Source: Eutreptiella sp. 'Long Island Sound 2002' (Eukaryota > Euglenozoa > Euglenophyceae > Eutreptiales > Eutreptiaceae). From it: DNA of 64,000 nucleotides. The stretch lies in contig OZ038382.1 in NCBI GenBank assembly GCA_964036045.1, positions 85,721,918 to 85,785,917 on the forward strand, given 5' to 3'. Below the pieces are notes generated by a model. The model ran no database searches and was not told the origin of the DNA. It saw nothing but the letters and a program-made list of their open reading frames with translations. Positions 32,333 through 42,718 of the stretch are shown here, piece after piece. The position numbers and the translations under genes were made by a program. How positions within the stretch are numbered: position 1 is the first letter of the stretch; each line of letters starts with the position of its first letter.

Positions 32333-32429
32333 ACAGCAATGGCCGTCCGCATTAGAGCGTTCGACTGTACCCTAGTGGGCAAGCATATGTGCTCTAGGGA
32401 GGGAGTCCTGGGTTCGAACCCCACTACCC
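32333..32429 (+). other. tRNA-like (class II, Leu/Ser-like) relic
   Basis: A perfect B-box-type T-arm 'GGGTTCGAACCCC' near 32,412, an A-box-like 'TGGCCGTCCGCATTAGAGC' near 32,339, and a long variable-arm-like hairpin CCCTAG...CTAGGG (32,371-32,400) resemble a tRNA-Leu/Ser layout. The acceptor stem does not pair, so it is not a working tRNA. A tRNA-derived SINE or captured tRNA relic is possible. Confidence 0.4.
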
Positions 32430-32660
32430 CCAAACTTTTTCCAAAAGTGTTCGTCGCACGCCGGCAACTTTTGAGGAATGCCCCATCGAAGGGACATCAT
32501 TCACGGTACATTACACTGTTTTTCAAGGGTACCTACAGTGTGATAGGCTTCTATGAAGTGATGAGGATGTTTTTGGTAAGTTTAATGCATTTTCTGAGGT
32601 AATTTTGGGAATATTTGAGCCTACTTCCTTGGTCCTACTAGCTTAGCTAACTAGTACTCC

Positions 32661-32667
32661 AGGGGGG
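32661..32667 (+). other. Polypurine tract of element 2
   Basis: AGGGGGG directly precedes the AG start of the right LTR. Confidence 0.8.
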
Positions 32668-33376
32668 AGTAAGAAAAAGTCACTGCCATGTCTTTCTTGG
32701 AGGGCTTGATCCAGGCCAAGCCCCCCTTTAAACCCTTTTGTTGATGCTAAGAGAAACTTAAGTGTTTTTATCTCTCTTTTGTTGCCTAAAGTACACATTC
32801 TCAAAGTAACTAGGGTTGTGACCCTAGCCTCCCATGAAGTTCACCCCTACCAGTCAACTGAGCGGAGGTACCTTCCTTCATGGAGGATATGCCGAAATAA
32901 AATAGGCATTTCATGCTTTAGGCCTTGGTGGTTAAGCCTAGTGGTCTCCCACCCCAAGACCCCTATACTCAATTGTTTCTACCACTTATTGTGGTCCTAC
33001 TTTGTAACTGTTTCTGAATTCAGTTGCTTGGCCAAGTCATTTTCTGTGTGGTCCTGACATCTATGCCCCACATTCCTAACCAGCACCATTTCACCCAAAA
33101 GAGTGCACATGAAGTGCCTAATGCTATCTCTGAGGCAAGAGTCAGACCAATTTTCATATAAAATCTTTTGTATTATCCATTTGTGATTGAATCTTTGTGT
33201 GTGAACCTGCTTTGTCTATCTGCAGCCCTTCTGTGTTACACTGGATTCCAGAACCAATCATTGATTCGATCCACATCCTGTTCTTGCTCTACTTGCTGCT
33301 TTGGTTTGGGTTTTCAACTACAAAACCTGCAGGAATACACCAAAATATCTAGGGCATAAAGCAAGGACATCTTTCT
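32668..33376 (+). repeat. 3' LTR of element 2 (709 bp)
   Basis: Copy of 22,166-22,874 with about 20 differences by eye, followed by GGAGG at 33,377-33,381. Confidence 0.93.
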
Positions 33377-33381
33377 GGAGG

Positions 33382-33952
33382 CGGGTCGTGAGGGTGATGA
33401 CGGTGGTGCGGTATTTGTTGAGGATCATGGTGCTGACAGAGCCCCAACTGTCTGGCAGATTGCCAACGATGGGTAGACTGCCCCGTGGCGCGTCGTTATA
33501 ATGTTCGTAGGCCGGAACGTCAATCGTGGAATCCGCCCCCTCGACTTTGTCGGTGTCGGTGTCGCCGGGTTCTCGTCGCTGAGGACGTCCAACCACTCAA
33601 CATCCGGGCTGTCCCCCGCGTCATGCGCCCAGACATTCTGGGCAATCAGGGTGCGCAGCGTGTGGAGCGTGAGGACGTCGGATTGTGTTTCGCGTGGCGG
33701 CGGAGCTGTGCAGAGGTGACGCGGCCGTAGGCAAAGTGGGCAGGCATGAAAGTGCGTGATGCACCGGCTGCCGAGCCAGTGGAGCTGCTCGGCGCCGCCG
33801 CAGCCAAGGTCATGCCCAAGAAGAGGGGCGCCGTTCTCGTCGAGTACCTCACAGCAGACGCCGCACGGGTTCCCTCGCCGCGGATGTGCAGCTTCACATT
33901 CAGGCATCCTGGTGCCCTTGGCTTCGGTGTCTCCTGGGTTATGCCCGTCCAC
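33382..33952 (-). pseudogene. RING-like zinc-finger ORF, 5' part of the gene broken by element 2
   Basis: From ATG 33,952 leftward: residues ~30-74 give eight zinc-ligand candidates in RING-like order (C30, C33, C51, H58, C64, H67, C71, C74; core strings 'CGVCCEVLD' and 'HFHACPLC'). An acidic stretch follows ('SPDVEWLDVLSDENPATP'). Near 33,540 the frame changes to one that reads 'VPAYEHYNDAPRGSLP' and 'TMILNKYRTTVITLTTRL', which joins 22,165 across element 2. RING fingers usually recruit E2 ubiquitin-conjugating enzymes, but here that is inference from ligand spacing only. A CA-rich leader lies directly upstream; the inverted leader copy also borders a related ORF start (~50,255). Confidence 0.5.
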
Positions 33953-33959
33953 TGTAGTC

Positions 33960-36048
33960 CACTACACAAACTGCGGTCTTTATTTCAGGCCTCGGAGAGC
34001 CGGTCAGCCATGTGGAAGAGCTGCGGCACACAGGGTAGGCTCAGGTGGTGCGCTGCGTCGTGCCCTGTCGTTGCGGGTTGTGGCACGTTGTTTTCGGAGG
34101 ATGTTGCGGTTGGTGACTTGGCGGTGCGTCGTGTCACATGTCGTCCTGTTGTGTTGCGCAGGATGGCGTTTTGTCGTGTGGCGTCGCGTGCTGGTGTCGT
34201 TGCGTTGTGTTGCGGTGTGTTGTGGCGTGTTTTGTGTTGTGTCGTGTGGCGTTGGGTGGTGTCGTGTTCTGCCAGGCATTGGTTTTGTCATGTCGCGTTA
34301 TGTGTTGTTTGGTGGCGGTTGGTTTTGTGGTGTAGTATTGTGTTGTGTTGTGTGATGTGGTGTAGTTTTTCTTTGGCTTGTGGTGTTTCTTGTTTTGTGA
34401 TGCTGTCTTGTATCGCTGGTTGTTGTCGCGTGCCGCCTTGCGGCGTGTTGTGCAGTTGTTGTGTTGTGTGGTGTGTTGTGGCGTGTTGCGTCGTGCTGGG
34501 TTGTGTCGTGGTTGTGGTATGTGGTTGCGTCGGGTGCCGGGCTTGGGTTTGTGGTGGTGTTTACGTTGTGTGGCGTGGTGTGGCGTCGCAGTGTGTCGTG
34601 GTGTGCCGTGTTTCGTGTTGGTACTTGGTGGGCTCTACGGGTTACGTCAATTGCTGTGTTGCTGTGTTGCGTGGTTTTTCCTTGTGTGCTTCTGTTGTGT
34701 CGCGCGTTTTGTGGTGCTGCTTTGCTCGTGGTGTTTGTTATTGTGTGTTGTTTTGCGGTCGGGTTGGTGTTGGGTTACGCCTTGTTGTGTTGCGTGGTGC
34801 CGTGTCATGTGGTGTGGTGGCGTGTTTTGTGGCGGTCCGTTGTGGTGTGTTGCCTTGTGGTTTGTTGTGTTGTGTTGTATAGTTGGTTGTTGGTTGATTC
34901 TGGTGGTTTTCGTTCTGCGGCGTTGTTTTGTGGCATGTTTAGTGGCTCTTTTTGTTGTTGCGTGGTTGTTTAGGGGCGTGTTGTTTTGTTGGTATGTTGG
35001 TTGCGTGTCATTGTTGCGTCGTGTGGCGCCGTGTTATATTATGTGTTGTTGTTTTTTACCGTGATATTGTATGGTTCTTGTATTGTGTTGTGGCTATTAC
35101 GTGTGTTGTGGTGTCGTGTTGCGTTGTGGTGCGTTGGGTGGTATATTTGTGTGTGGCATTGGGTATTGTCACGCGGTGTTGTGTGTTGTTGCTTGGCGGT
35201 TGGTTGTATTGTGTAGCATTTTGTGTTATTTTGTATCACTGTTCGGTTGTTTGTTTTGGGGTAGTGTGTCTTGCTGGCGGGTTTGTTGTTTTGAGTTGTT
35301 TCTCGGCGTAGCGTGGTGTTGTGTAGTAGGTATGTTGGTTGCCCGCTATTGTTGTGTCATGTTGCGCCGTTGTGTTGTGGTTTGTCGTGTGGTATTGCAT
35401 GGCTCTCCCGTTGTGTTGTGGTGGTGCGCACGTTGTGGCGTTGTGTTGCGTCGTGTTGTGTTGTTGCGAGTGGTGTTGTGCGGCGTTTGGCTGTGTGTTG
35501 TGTCTTGGCACGCGATTTTTTGCGTTGTCGTGTGGTGTTGTATAATTGCTTGTTGTGTCCTGGTTTGTTCGTGAGATAGTGTTGTATCATGTCTCGTTGC
35601 CGTGTGTTGTGTAGAGGCTTGTTGTTTTGTTGGCGCGTCGTCATGTTCTGTTCGGTGTTCGCTCCGCCTCGTGGCGCTGTCCACCTTGGTTTGCTCCGTG
35701 GGCAAGGTAGGTATCATGTGGTATAAATAAACAAGGCAATGGGGATGAGAGGTTTTGTCGGTATTTAGCGCGAGATGCTTTATGCTTGGTGACTCCACTC
35801 TTTAGTTTTGACAGCGCCCAGGAGTAAGCGCTTTTACGTGTGGTTGTTTTGTGTTTGCTTGACTTGTATTTCCTTGCCTCGCCCGTAGTGTAATCTTGAG
35901 TTTGTCCATTTGTCTTTTTCCGCGTTGGTCTCGTGCCACTTTGACGTCGTGCTTCTTGGGGCGTGGCAATCTCTTGGCGGCTACATACCTCGCCGCGTCG
36001 TAACATACTTTTGTTTTCTTCGCCGATGTTCTGCGTGTTTACGGTCGG
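33960..36048 (-). repeat. CA-rich leader, copy 1 (GT-rich on the plus strand)
   Basis: About 2.1 kb of degenerate GTTGTG-type sequence, plus a non-repetitive end (35,640-36,048) that includes TATAAATAAA near 35,722. It is present inverted at 48,085-50,290 at roughly 75-80% identity by eye in sampled segments, including the flank next to the RING ORF. It contains ~340-bp internal repeats ('GGTATGTTGGTTG' at ~34,991 and ~35,330). Long Cys/Val-rich plus-strand ORFs and Thr/Gln/Asn-rich minus-strand ORFs here are composition artefacts. Confidence 0.8.
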
Positions 36049-36621
36049 TTGCCCTTCACCGGGGAGCGGATACCCCTCTGCTCCAAAATCGATGTGGAAT
36101 CATTGGTCGAAGACCACCAATGGGTCGTCGAGCGCATCACCAAACACCAAGAGTTCCGTAGTGGGCGAAATAAGGTGATGAAATGGGGGGTTAAGTATAA
36201 AGAACATGCCGGCGAACAGTGGGAACCGGCCAGGAGCTTTGTAGACCATCTCAATGACGAGTGGGTCAAGTACAACAAACGGCACAAAGTGAATGTGTCC
36301 TTCGGCAAGGTGAAAGCACTTTCATTCAAGGCGGGTATCCGGCATATGTCCTCCCCTCCCGCGTCCACCGGTTCCCACGAAATGCACCCTGCGGTACGGC
36401 TATGTTACTCTCTTCTTGCGTGGGACATGGGAATGTCAATAGCGGACATGCCCCTTTATGATGGTTTAGCATGGTATAGCATAGAGGTGGTAGGAACAAG
36501 AAAAGAGAACCTGCCCTGCATGCGGGCACCCATAACGCATTTAGGCCCGCTTGAGGAGTTCGTGGCCCTAACGCGCAGGGTAGACGTGTACTTAGGCCCC
36601 CTTCCAGGTCCTGGGCATTAG
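36049..36621 (+). pseudogene. Second 3' fragment of family A (chromodomain)
   Basis: Close relative of 12,110-12,679: 'SLVEDHQWVVERITKHQEF' and 'HAGEQWEPARSFVDHLNDEW' are the chromodomain-like part, followed by the same 90-codon extension to 'YLGPLPGPG'. No integrase precedes it. It begins abruptly at the edge of the CA-rich leader, so it is truncated or the leader was inserted into it. Confidence 0.8.
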
Positions 36622-37334
36622 CACTATGTCAAGCCTAGCATAGCCGTCATCCATCTCCGAGAATGGCACACTTCAAACCCCAGGTCCTTTCAGGCCCGCC
36701 CTTAGGGGTATGAGGCCTTACGGCATATGGGGTTGACACAGCATTAGGTCCCCCCTAGTGGGTTGAGGGCCGTATCACCGCGTCCTAAACAATTAGCAAG
36801 TGGTGAGGGAACCAATGAGGCTAGGTCCACCCGAGACAATATGTGGCCTTGTACTCGGAGGAGGACAAACGATTAGACCCCCGTTGAAGGGTCTGTGGTC
36901 CTACAGGGAGGTCACGCCCAAAGGACCTTCCTTTCTTCTCCTGTGCTTCCCTCCAACCTTCTCACAATCCCCCGCGCCGTTTCCCTTCCGAGCCCTCTTG
37001 CCCACCTCACCCCATATCTTGTCCCCACTTCAACGGACACCGAGGAAAAAACGCCGTACCCACGTGAACCTCAGCCGAAAACAGCGCCGAACTCAGCCGA
37101 AAAGTCAAGTCAGTCTGACCGGTTCGGAATACGCCTAACCCTCTCACTCGTACCTTCACCTCTAAAGAAGGCAAGGCGGCAGGCTGTAAAGTAGGTCAAG
37201 GGACACCTCTAAAATAGGCGAGGCAGCAAGCTCTACAGTGGGCGAGACGAAAAGCTCTGACATAGGCAGGACGACAACTTCTACATTGAGCAGCGACCAG
37301 CGATCAGCAATCCGCAATCAGGGAAGCTATCCGT
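36622..37334 (+). repeat. Family A 3' tail, second copy, and unique flank
   Basis: 36,622 to about 37,080 matches 12,680-13,130. From ~37,090 the sequence differs (AAAGTCAAGTCAG ...), so the copy ends there. 37,140-37,330 has a loose repeat of 'AGGCGAGGC/GGGCGAGAC' strings. No gene. Confidence 0.65.
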
Positions 37335-37640
37335 GTTTGCAGCCCCCCCCCCCCCCCCCCAGGCCAGTCACAGGCAGCCCCCCCAAGCCTGAAATTCATC
37401 GTCAGGCACCTCCGCAGCCAGTCACAGACAGCCCCCGAAGCCTGTGATTCAGTGGCAGCCTAAATTGCACTGACAGGCAACCCCCCCAAGGCTGAATCTC
37501 AGTGACAAGCAGCCCCCCCTCAGGCTGAAGTTCAGTGACAGACAGCCCCCCCAATACTGAATTTTCAGTGACGGGCAGCCCCCCCGGCCTGAAATTCGGT
37601 GACAGGTGACGTTGCCCCCCCCTTTCAGCATTAACGTGAG
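37335..37640. repeat. C-rich minisatellite, ~44-bp unit
   Basis: About six units of the form CAGTGACAGGCAGCCCCCCC...GCCTGAAATT, the first with an 18-C run at ~37,342-37,359. Units differ in C-run length and spacing. Confidence 0.85.
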
Positions 37641-37734
37641 TGCCTGCAGTCCCTCCAAATTCAAATTCAGTGTCTGCAAGCCTGCAGCCTCCTGCCCTCG
37701 GGGTGCAATGCCCAGTCTGCATCCATGCTCAGTC

Positions 37735-37832
37735 TGCGCTGACCTTGCCCAGTCTGTGCTAACGTTCCTCAATCTGCTCTGACTGTGTGTGGTAACTGCA
37801 CTGCACTGCACGGCACTGCACTGCACTGCACT
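37735..37832. repeat. CAGTCTG-type repeats and a CACTG microsatellite
   Basis: Four loose copies of 'CAGTCTGCGCTGAC' (37,730-37,785) lead into pure pentamers CTGCA (37,796-37,832). Confidence 0.8.
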
Positions 37833-39420
37833 GCGTTTATTCAAAAATGGGATGTCCGAATTGCCACTGGCCCCTGTAGCCACTGACAGTCCGCCCCACC
37901 TATATGTTCATATAAGTTGCATGGTATGCGCTGGTGTTTTTTTACCCTTGCAGCGTTTTTCCTCCACTGACGTGCTACGCGGGTTTGTTTACTGAGTGTC
38001 TTTTTTGACAGCACCATCGCATAGGATAATTTTCAGCATGTGTGTTGCATGTCTTGGGCGAGGGGTGTAATGGCCAGTACAGTCCCATTAACAGACAGGG
38101 CTAACTACAGGGCGAATTCATGATCTGGTGTTTTTGTAGTTAATTGTAGTTTCCAAACCATCTGGTGTTTTTATGAGGCGTGCATTCATCAGCGATCTCC
38201 CAGACAGTGATATGCAGCGTGATGTGCGGAATTTAATACTTAAATCCTTTGCATTGTTTTGTCGTTGCAACCAATTGTGTTTGTATCCCATGTGCTCATG
38301 CTGCTCTGCAGTATGACCACTTTTTACTCATGTCTCTAGGATTCAAGCTAGACATCATCAACTGATTTCCTCGTGCTGCAGGGTTATTGCAATTATACTG
38401 CTGCATTTTGATATTTAGCAAAAAGGAGCAATTTTCAAAGTGCCAGGGTGAAAAGATAGCACTGAAGCAAAACTCAGAGGCTACAGATTACAGTCTCGCA
38501 TGGCGTGCACCAGCTGCGGCGGAACCTAGAGGCGGAATTCGAGTTGGCAAGCTAAACCCTGCCTGAGTCGACCAACAGGCCAGTGAGCGGCCGGGCATGG
38601 CAGGGTGGACCCTTGTTCTCCTATGCTGGTCTGGCGGTGTCCGGTTACATCACCGCTCCTGAGTCTGTGTGGGAGTTGCTGGGGCGGCTCACTGCATGCA
38701 TGCGGAGATCATTTCTTGTCGTGCAGGCTGTCTGTAACCTGGATCCGGGGCAGGACTACCGGTGGTGGCCCCTGGTGCCGCAGCACGATATGAATGTCAA
38801 CTGAGGAGAGCCATCTGAAAATTTAGGTATGTGGATTTCCCAACAAATCCCCGGTGAAATTTTAATACACTCTCTCGGAGTATTCCCTAACAGGGACTTC
38901 CCCCTTCATATGCATCATATGGTTCTTGCTTCGAATGTTGTTCGCATGCAACCAATCTGTGGTAAAGTCTTAGCATGTTGTTTCGGCTTCGGCCCTGAAA
39001 ACTGAATTCCAGTCTCCGCCCCGCCCTGACATGAAATCAAGTTCCACATTCTTTCACAATTTTTGGCCGCCGTCCAGGTGGCTAGACAGCCCTCTGTACC
39101 CCTCTCTACCCCACCCTTCCTTCCATCTCTCTCACCCTTCCCTCTTCATCCAAATCGGGCTCTCTTGTGGTCCTAATTCGATTTGCGATTTTTCTCCCTG
39201 CCGGTATAGGTGGGAGTTCAAGGGCTTAGGCGGCTCAAGTTGCATGGTCAAAAACGAAGGAAAAGGTAGGAAAATCACAGGTTTCCAAAGGCTTCAAAAA
39301 AATGTTGTTTTGATGGATATTTTAAAACCGTCGCAAACAAGTATGGCGGAATAAATATTTCTATAAGAATGCGGTGTCCCATGGGCGAGACAGGGAAAAG
39401 TATTGTTTGGCGACCATTGT
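37833..39420. other. Unassigned stretch
   Basis: AT-richer sequence with one 73-codon frame (38,583-38,804) lacking motifs, and no repeat shared with the rest of the window that I can see. Probably intergenic. Confidence 0.4.
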
Positions 39421-39728
39421 TTGCGCGAGGCCTCGCGCAAAGACGTTCATTTGTGTCAGATTAATGTGCTACAGCGCAACGCATTAGGCAGGTTGTCGAA
39501 AAATGGAACCCTGTCGTATTTATACACGTAACTTAGTACCGTTATCAGGATTGCGTGATAGACATGGATCTATTAACGAATAAACTGCAACAATGGTGTA
39601 CCCAAGAATCTTGAAAAGTATAAATGTTCCGGAACAAACTGCAGTTTCAAGCGCGAGGCCTCGCGCATGGAAGGGCGCATGAGAAACATTAAAGTTTCGG
39701 TGATCATTGCGCGACGCCTCGCGCAATG
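39420..39728. repeat. Three GCGCGAGGCCTCGCGC palindromes upstream of gene X
   Basis: Perfect palindrome at 39,420-39,441 (arms TTTGCGCGAGG/CCTCGCGCAAA), a 16-bp perfect one at 39,651-39,666, and 10-bp arms CATTGCGCGA/TCGCGCAATG around four bases at 39,705-39,728. The same motif recurs in gene Y introns. Confidence 0.9.
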
Positions 39729-39779
39729 GAACTCATAAGCGCTCATAGAAACCAAAAATGGAACAGATCCACCAACTAC

Positions 39780-40578
39780 ACAGCATGTGCATTCCCTTGA
39801 TGCGGCGCTGCTGCATGGGCGCCCATACAGGTCCCGCCGGCATCTCCAGTTTTCATACTGTGGTCACCGCTGGCTTCACTGCCCAACAGTGATGGTAGCG
39901 CGCCGCAACTGGCTACCGCAATCAGGATTAACTAGTCAAATGTGGGATCACCAGACAGTCACAGTTAACCGAAAATGGTGCATGTAACAAGCGAATCACA
40001 GAACAATTGGTGGCGCGAAAACTGTGTGACAGGTTGATGTTTCAAATCAAGAAAGTCTTTCAAACAGCGATCTTCACGTAGATACAGGTGCGCAATTATT
40101 CCTCACAGCAACAATGCCCCTGCAAAAAGAGGTGGACCTTGAGAAGACAGTGGCCGCAGCATCCGGAGTTTTCCGCGATGTCTGGTCAGAGGAACCGCCG
40201 TACCACATGGTAGAATAACTGTGGGAAGGGCTAAAATAGGGGAACGAGGGCGCGCGATTGTTGTTTGTGTTTTTTCTGTGTCTGCGCAAAAATGAACGGA
40301 CGGGTTGCAGCGTTGAAAAGGCGATTGCGGCAGAAGGCAAGAGATGGGTTGGTGTTTTGATAGAGGTGGCCTGGCACCTTTTTTTGCTGATGCGCCACCG
40401 CGCAGTTCCATACCAGGGAAAATCAAAGTCAGTTGTTGCGGTAGAGGGAAGTAGGGCGCAGCGACACATTTTGGCAAGGTCAGGTCTCGCGCGATACAGC
40501 GCACCTTCGCTGAAGGAGAAGGCCGCAGTCAAGTTACAGACTACATGGAACAAAATACACCAACAGTGAGTTGTGTTG
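39780..40578 (+). other. Stop-ridden upstream frame of gene X
   Basis: The gene X frame reads back through ~40,258 ('LFVFFLCLRKNERTG') and even to ~39,990 with five interspersed stops (TAA, TGA, TAA, TAG, TGA). The last TGA (40,567-40,569) lies just before 'VVLWMDNWYNKQFT'. A pyrimidine-poor CAACAG precedes it, so an intron acceptor is possible. I cannot define the 5' end of gene X. Confidence 0.35.
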
Positions 40579-42643
40579 TGGATGGACAACTGGTACAACA
40601 AACAGTTTACCACAAATCCTGACAAGAATGACAAAAGCCTGAACGCAACAGCGTTGGCTGTTTTGCTACTGAAGGATGCACCGCGCTACTGGCATGGTCA
40701 TCCTAGCCTGGAAGACCTTGAACGGCGTGTTCCTGTTGTTGCACGCACGCTGAGGAACACCGAGGGAACCTTTGCACGTATGCTGCGTGATCTAGGATTT
40801 GCAAGCACGCGACCTGTTGTTCGAAACATTAGGGCGCCGCTTGACATTATTCGCCCTGTACCTGCCAAGAGACCACAGTGGCGACCCCTTTGTCTAAGCA
40901 AAGAAAAGGTGAGCGGCAATGTCTCGCTGCTTAATCTATTGCAATTCACTAGGGACTTGGCGCAGCACACTCGACCAGTCGTGCCTGTTTTATGTGATGA
41001 GAACATCCATTACCGCATTTGTAAGATGATGTACGGTGAAAAAACAACTGGTTGGAATGTCTGGCTTTTCTTGCGGTCACACCCCATATTGTATGGTTTC
41101 TGGCACGCGTACAAGTTTTGCGTTACACAAACATTTCGCTCATTTTGGCCGATCGTGACTTTCTTCCGTAAACAAAACCCGCACCCAACCGCCAACCGGA
41201 CCCAAACACAAACACCACACAACAGTAGGAAACCCAGTGCCCACAGCCCGGGCACTGAGGCAGCCCGTGCCATGCAGGTGACCCGGCCAAACGAGATCCG
41301 GAGCCCGGGGGTAAGGCTGCATCCTAAGGCCTGCGCTGCTTTGGGACTCGAGGCGGAGCGTGCGACACCCAAGCGCCTCGGAACCCTAGTACCAGGAACG
41401 TGCATGCACGCCTTGGGAACGGGATACGCCAGGAAGTCCGGTGAACCCCTAGGGTTCCGCCCAAAGGAGGGGACGTGCGCAAGCACGGGGGCACACCCTC
41501 CCGGCGAGACAAGCATGTCACGCTGGCGGCGATCAGCCCTCCCGGCGTAGCCCGGGGCCGCTTTGTTGGGGGCCAACAGTCAGGTCTAGCGGGAAGTAAG
41601 CCGCCTCCCCTCTTCACGCGCGAAGCCTCTTCCTGTTCGTCACAGGGGCGACGCCAGGGGGAACCATGGGGCGCCTCTCCACGACCGAGTGCACCTACCT
41701 ACCTACCTTCCGTAAAGGTTTGTTGCGCAGCGGTGACACAGTCCCCTGTTTTCCCAAGCTGATCACAATGGAGATAGCTGTTCGCGCACTGCTGTTGGGT
41801 ATGGGCCCCCACATACGGCGCCTGAACAGAACATGTCATTCCCTTGGGCTGGCACGTCCTGTAAATCGGCGAGGACGCCTCTGTTACGCTGTGTGTAAGG
41901 CCATGCAGGTTCTGTTAACACAATACTGTCCTATGTTACTATACCTAGGTCACCTCGTTAGACAGTGCAATTGGGCGCGGGAGACAGCCAACACGGGTGT
42001 TTTTGCTTCTGAGGGATTGCAGATTGTTATGTGTCTGTTAGACCGTTTGAACATGGGGGACACACTTTTAAAATACCAACGCACTGTTGCAACTGCGCTA
42101 TTGTGCCACACTGCATGGCACACAGCCATGCCTGGACAGCCTTTTGCCGAGGAGTTTTGTGAAAGTCTGCTTTCCAGCCTTGTGACAAAGAAGGGCCAAA
42201 ACAGAGGTGCAGTAACCATTGAAGATGTTGACGATCTGTATCATCTCATCATTATCCGCAACGAAGGTCACAGGGTGAACGTCTGCAAAATCCCCGATTC
42301 CGTTGTCAATTCTGTGCGTCAGCGGTTAACTGCTCACTTGAACGCAGAGCGTGTGTATGTTTCTTGGGTTAGGTGGTGTGCTGAGCCTACTTGTACAATT
42401 CAGGCGCATTGGCGGCGCAGGGGTGTACCTAACTTTCCACCGTCTCTTCTAATTCCAAAGGGTTCTAACCACTACAAACAAGTCCTTGTGTCTGTGTTGT
42501 TGGTGCTAACGCAGCAGGGGCCGCTTAAGGCTGGTTTTAAGCGAAAACTGTCGGAGCTGATCCCCCAACGCAGTGTGTTGGAGGAACAGAGAGAGGCCGA
42601 CACGCTGCGAAATGTTCGAAGAAGATTGGAGAACATGCAGTGA
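40579..42643 (+). pseudogene. Gene X: unassigned ~500-residue protein split by an insertion
   Basis: Two ORF parts, 40,579-41,172 and 41,717-42,643, lie in frames that become one when 544 bp (one direct repeat plus the insert) are removed; the joint reads 'PIVTFFRK-GLLRSGDTV'. The protein is non-repetitive, with aromatic-rich segments 'MDNWYNKQF', 'LCDENIHYRICKMMYG', 'HPILYGFWHAYKFCVT' and 'CPMLLYLGHLVRQCNW', and a basic, charged C-terminus ending in TGA. It looks like an enzyme or transposase-like protein of a dispersed family, but I cannot name the family. Acidic residues in 'CDENIHYR' could be catalytic; that is a guess. Gene Y follows 235 bp downstream on the same strand. Confidence 0.6.
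41173..41706 (-). mobile_element. 534-bp insertion in gene X with 10-bp target duplication
   Basis: Flanked by CTTCCGTAAA at 41,163-41,172 and 41,707-41,716. It has no ORF of its own that I trust, is GC-rich, and its right end is CACCTACCTACCTAC, that is, a GTAG-type run on the minus strand. Repeat-ended, short, with a ~10-bp duplication: a SINE-like or truncated LINE-like retroposon fits; a MITE fits less well, since I see no terminal inverted repeats. Confidence 0.75.
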
Positions 42644-42696
42644 TGCCCGAGGCCTCGCACAAACAGCATGAAACAACAGGTTAGTACACCCCCTCT

Positions 42697-42718
42697 CTTG
42701 CGCGAGGCCTCGCGCAAG
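42697..42718. repeat. Palindrome between genes X and Y
   Basis: Perfect 22-bp dyad, arms CTTGCGCGAGG/CCTCGCGCAAG, 17 bp after a GTTAGT that could be a 5'-UTR intron donor of gene Y. A shorter core CGAGGCCTCG lies at 42,648-42,657, right after the gene X stop. Confidence 0.9.

Larger units (their letters stand above)
29962..32660 (+). other. Long non-coding 3' internal region of element 2
   Basis: 2.7 kb between the last ORF and the polypurine tract, without an ORF over ~130 codons that shows a motif. It holds a nested stem-loop (31,211-31,291), an AT-rich part (~31,960-32,180) and a tRNA-like segment (32,333-32,429). A 3' region this long is unusual for gypsy elements. Confidence 0.7.
22166..33376 (+). 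mobile_element. Element 2: Ty3/gypsy chromovirus with Dam-like domain
   Basis: An 11.2-kb element with 709-bp LTRs flanked by GGAGG (22,161-22,165; 33,377-33,381). LTR ends are AGTAAG...CTTTCT, an imperfect 7-bp inverted repeat in place of TG...CA. A primer-binding site follows the left LTR and AGGGGGG precedes the right. By eye the LTRs differ at about 20 of 709 positions. The reading is gag, protease, Dam-like domain, RT, RNase H, integrase, chromodomain, interrupted by two TAG stops and two or three frame changes. A 2.7-kb non-coding 3' region follows. Not autonomous as it stands. Confidence 0.93.

Noticed and set aside
32333-32429. A functional tRNA gene.
   Set aside because: The 5' and 3' ends cannot form an acceptor stem and the T-stem has a C-C mismatch.
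34100-35640. Long Cys/Val/Leu-rich plus-strand ORFs (up to 378 codons) looking like membrane proteins.
   Set aside because: They arise from GTT/GTG/TGT repeats; several frames are open together, and the inverted copy gives Thr/Gln/Asn-rich readings. No motif and no conserved frame between the copies.
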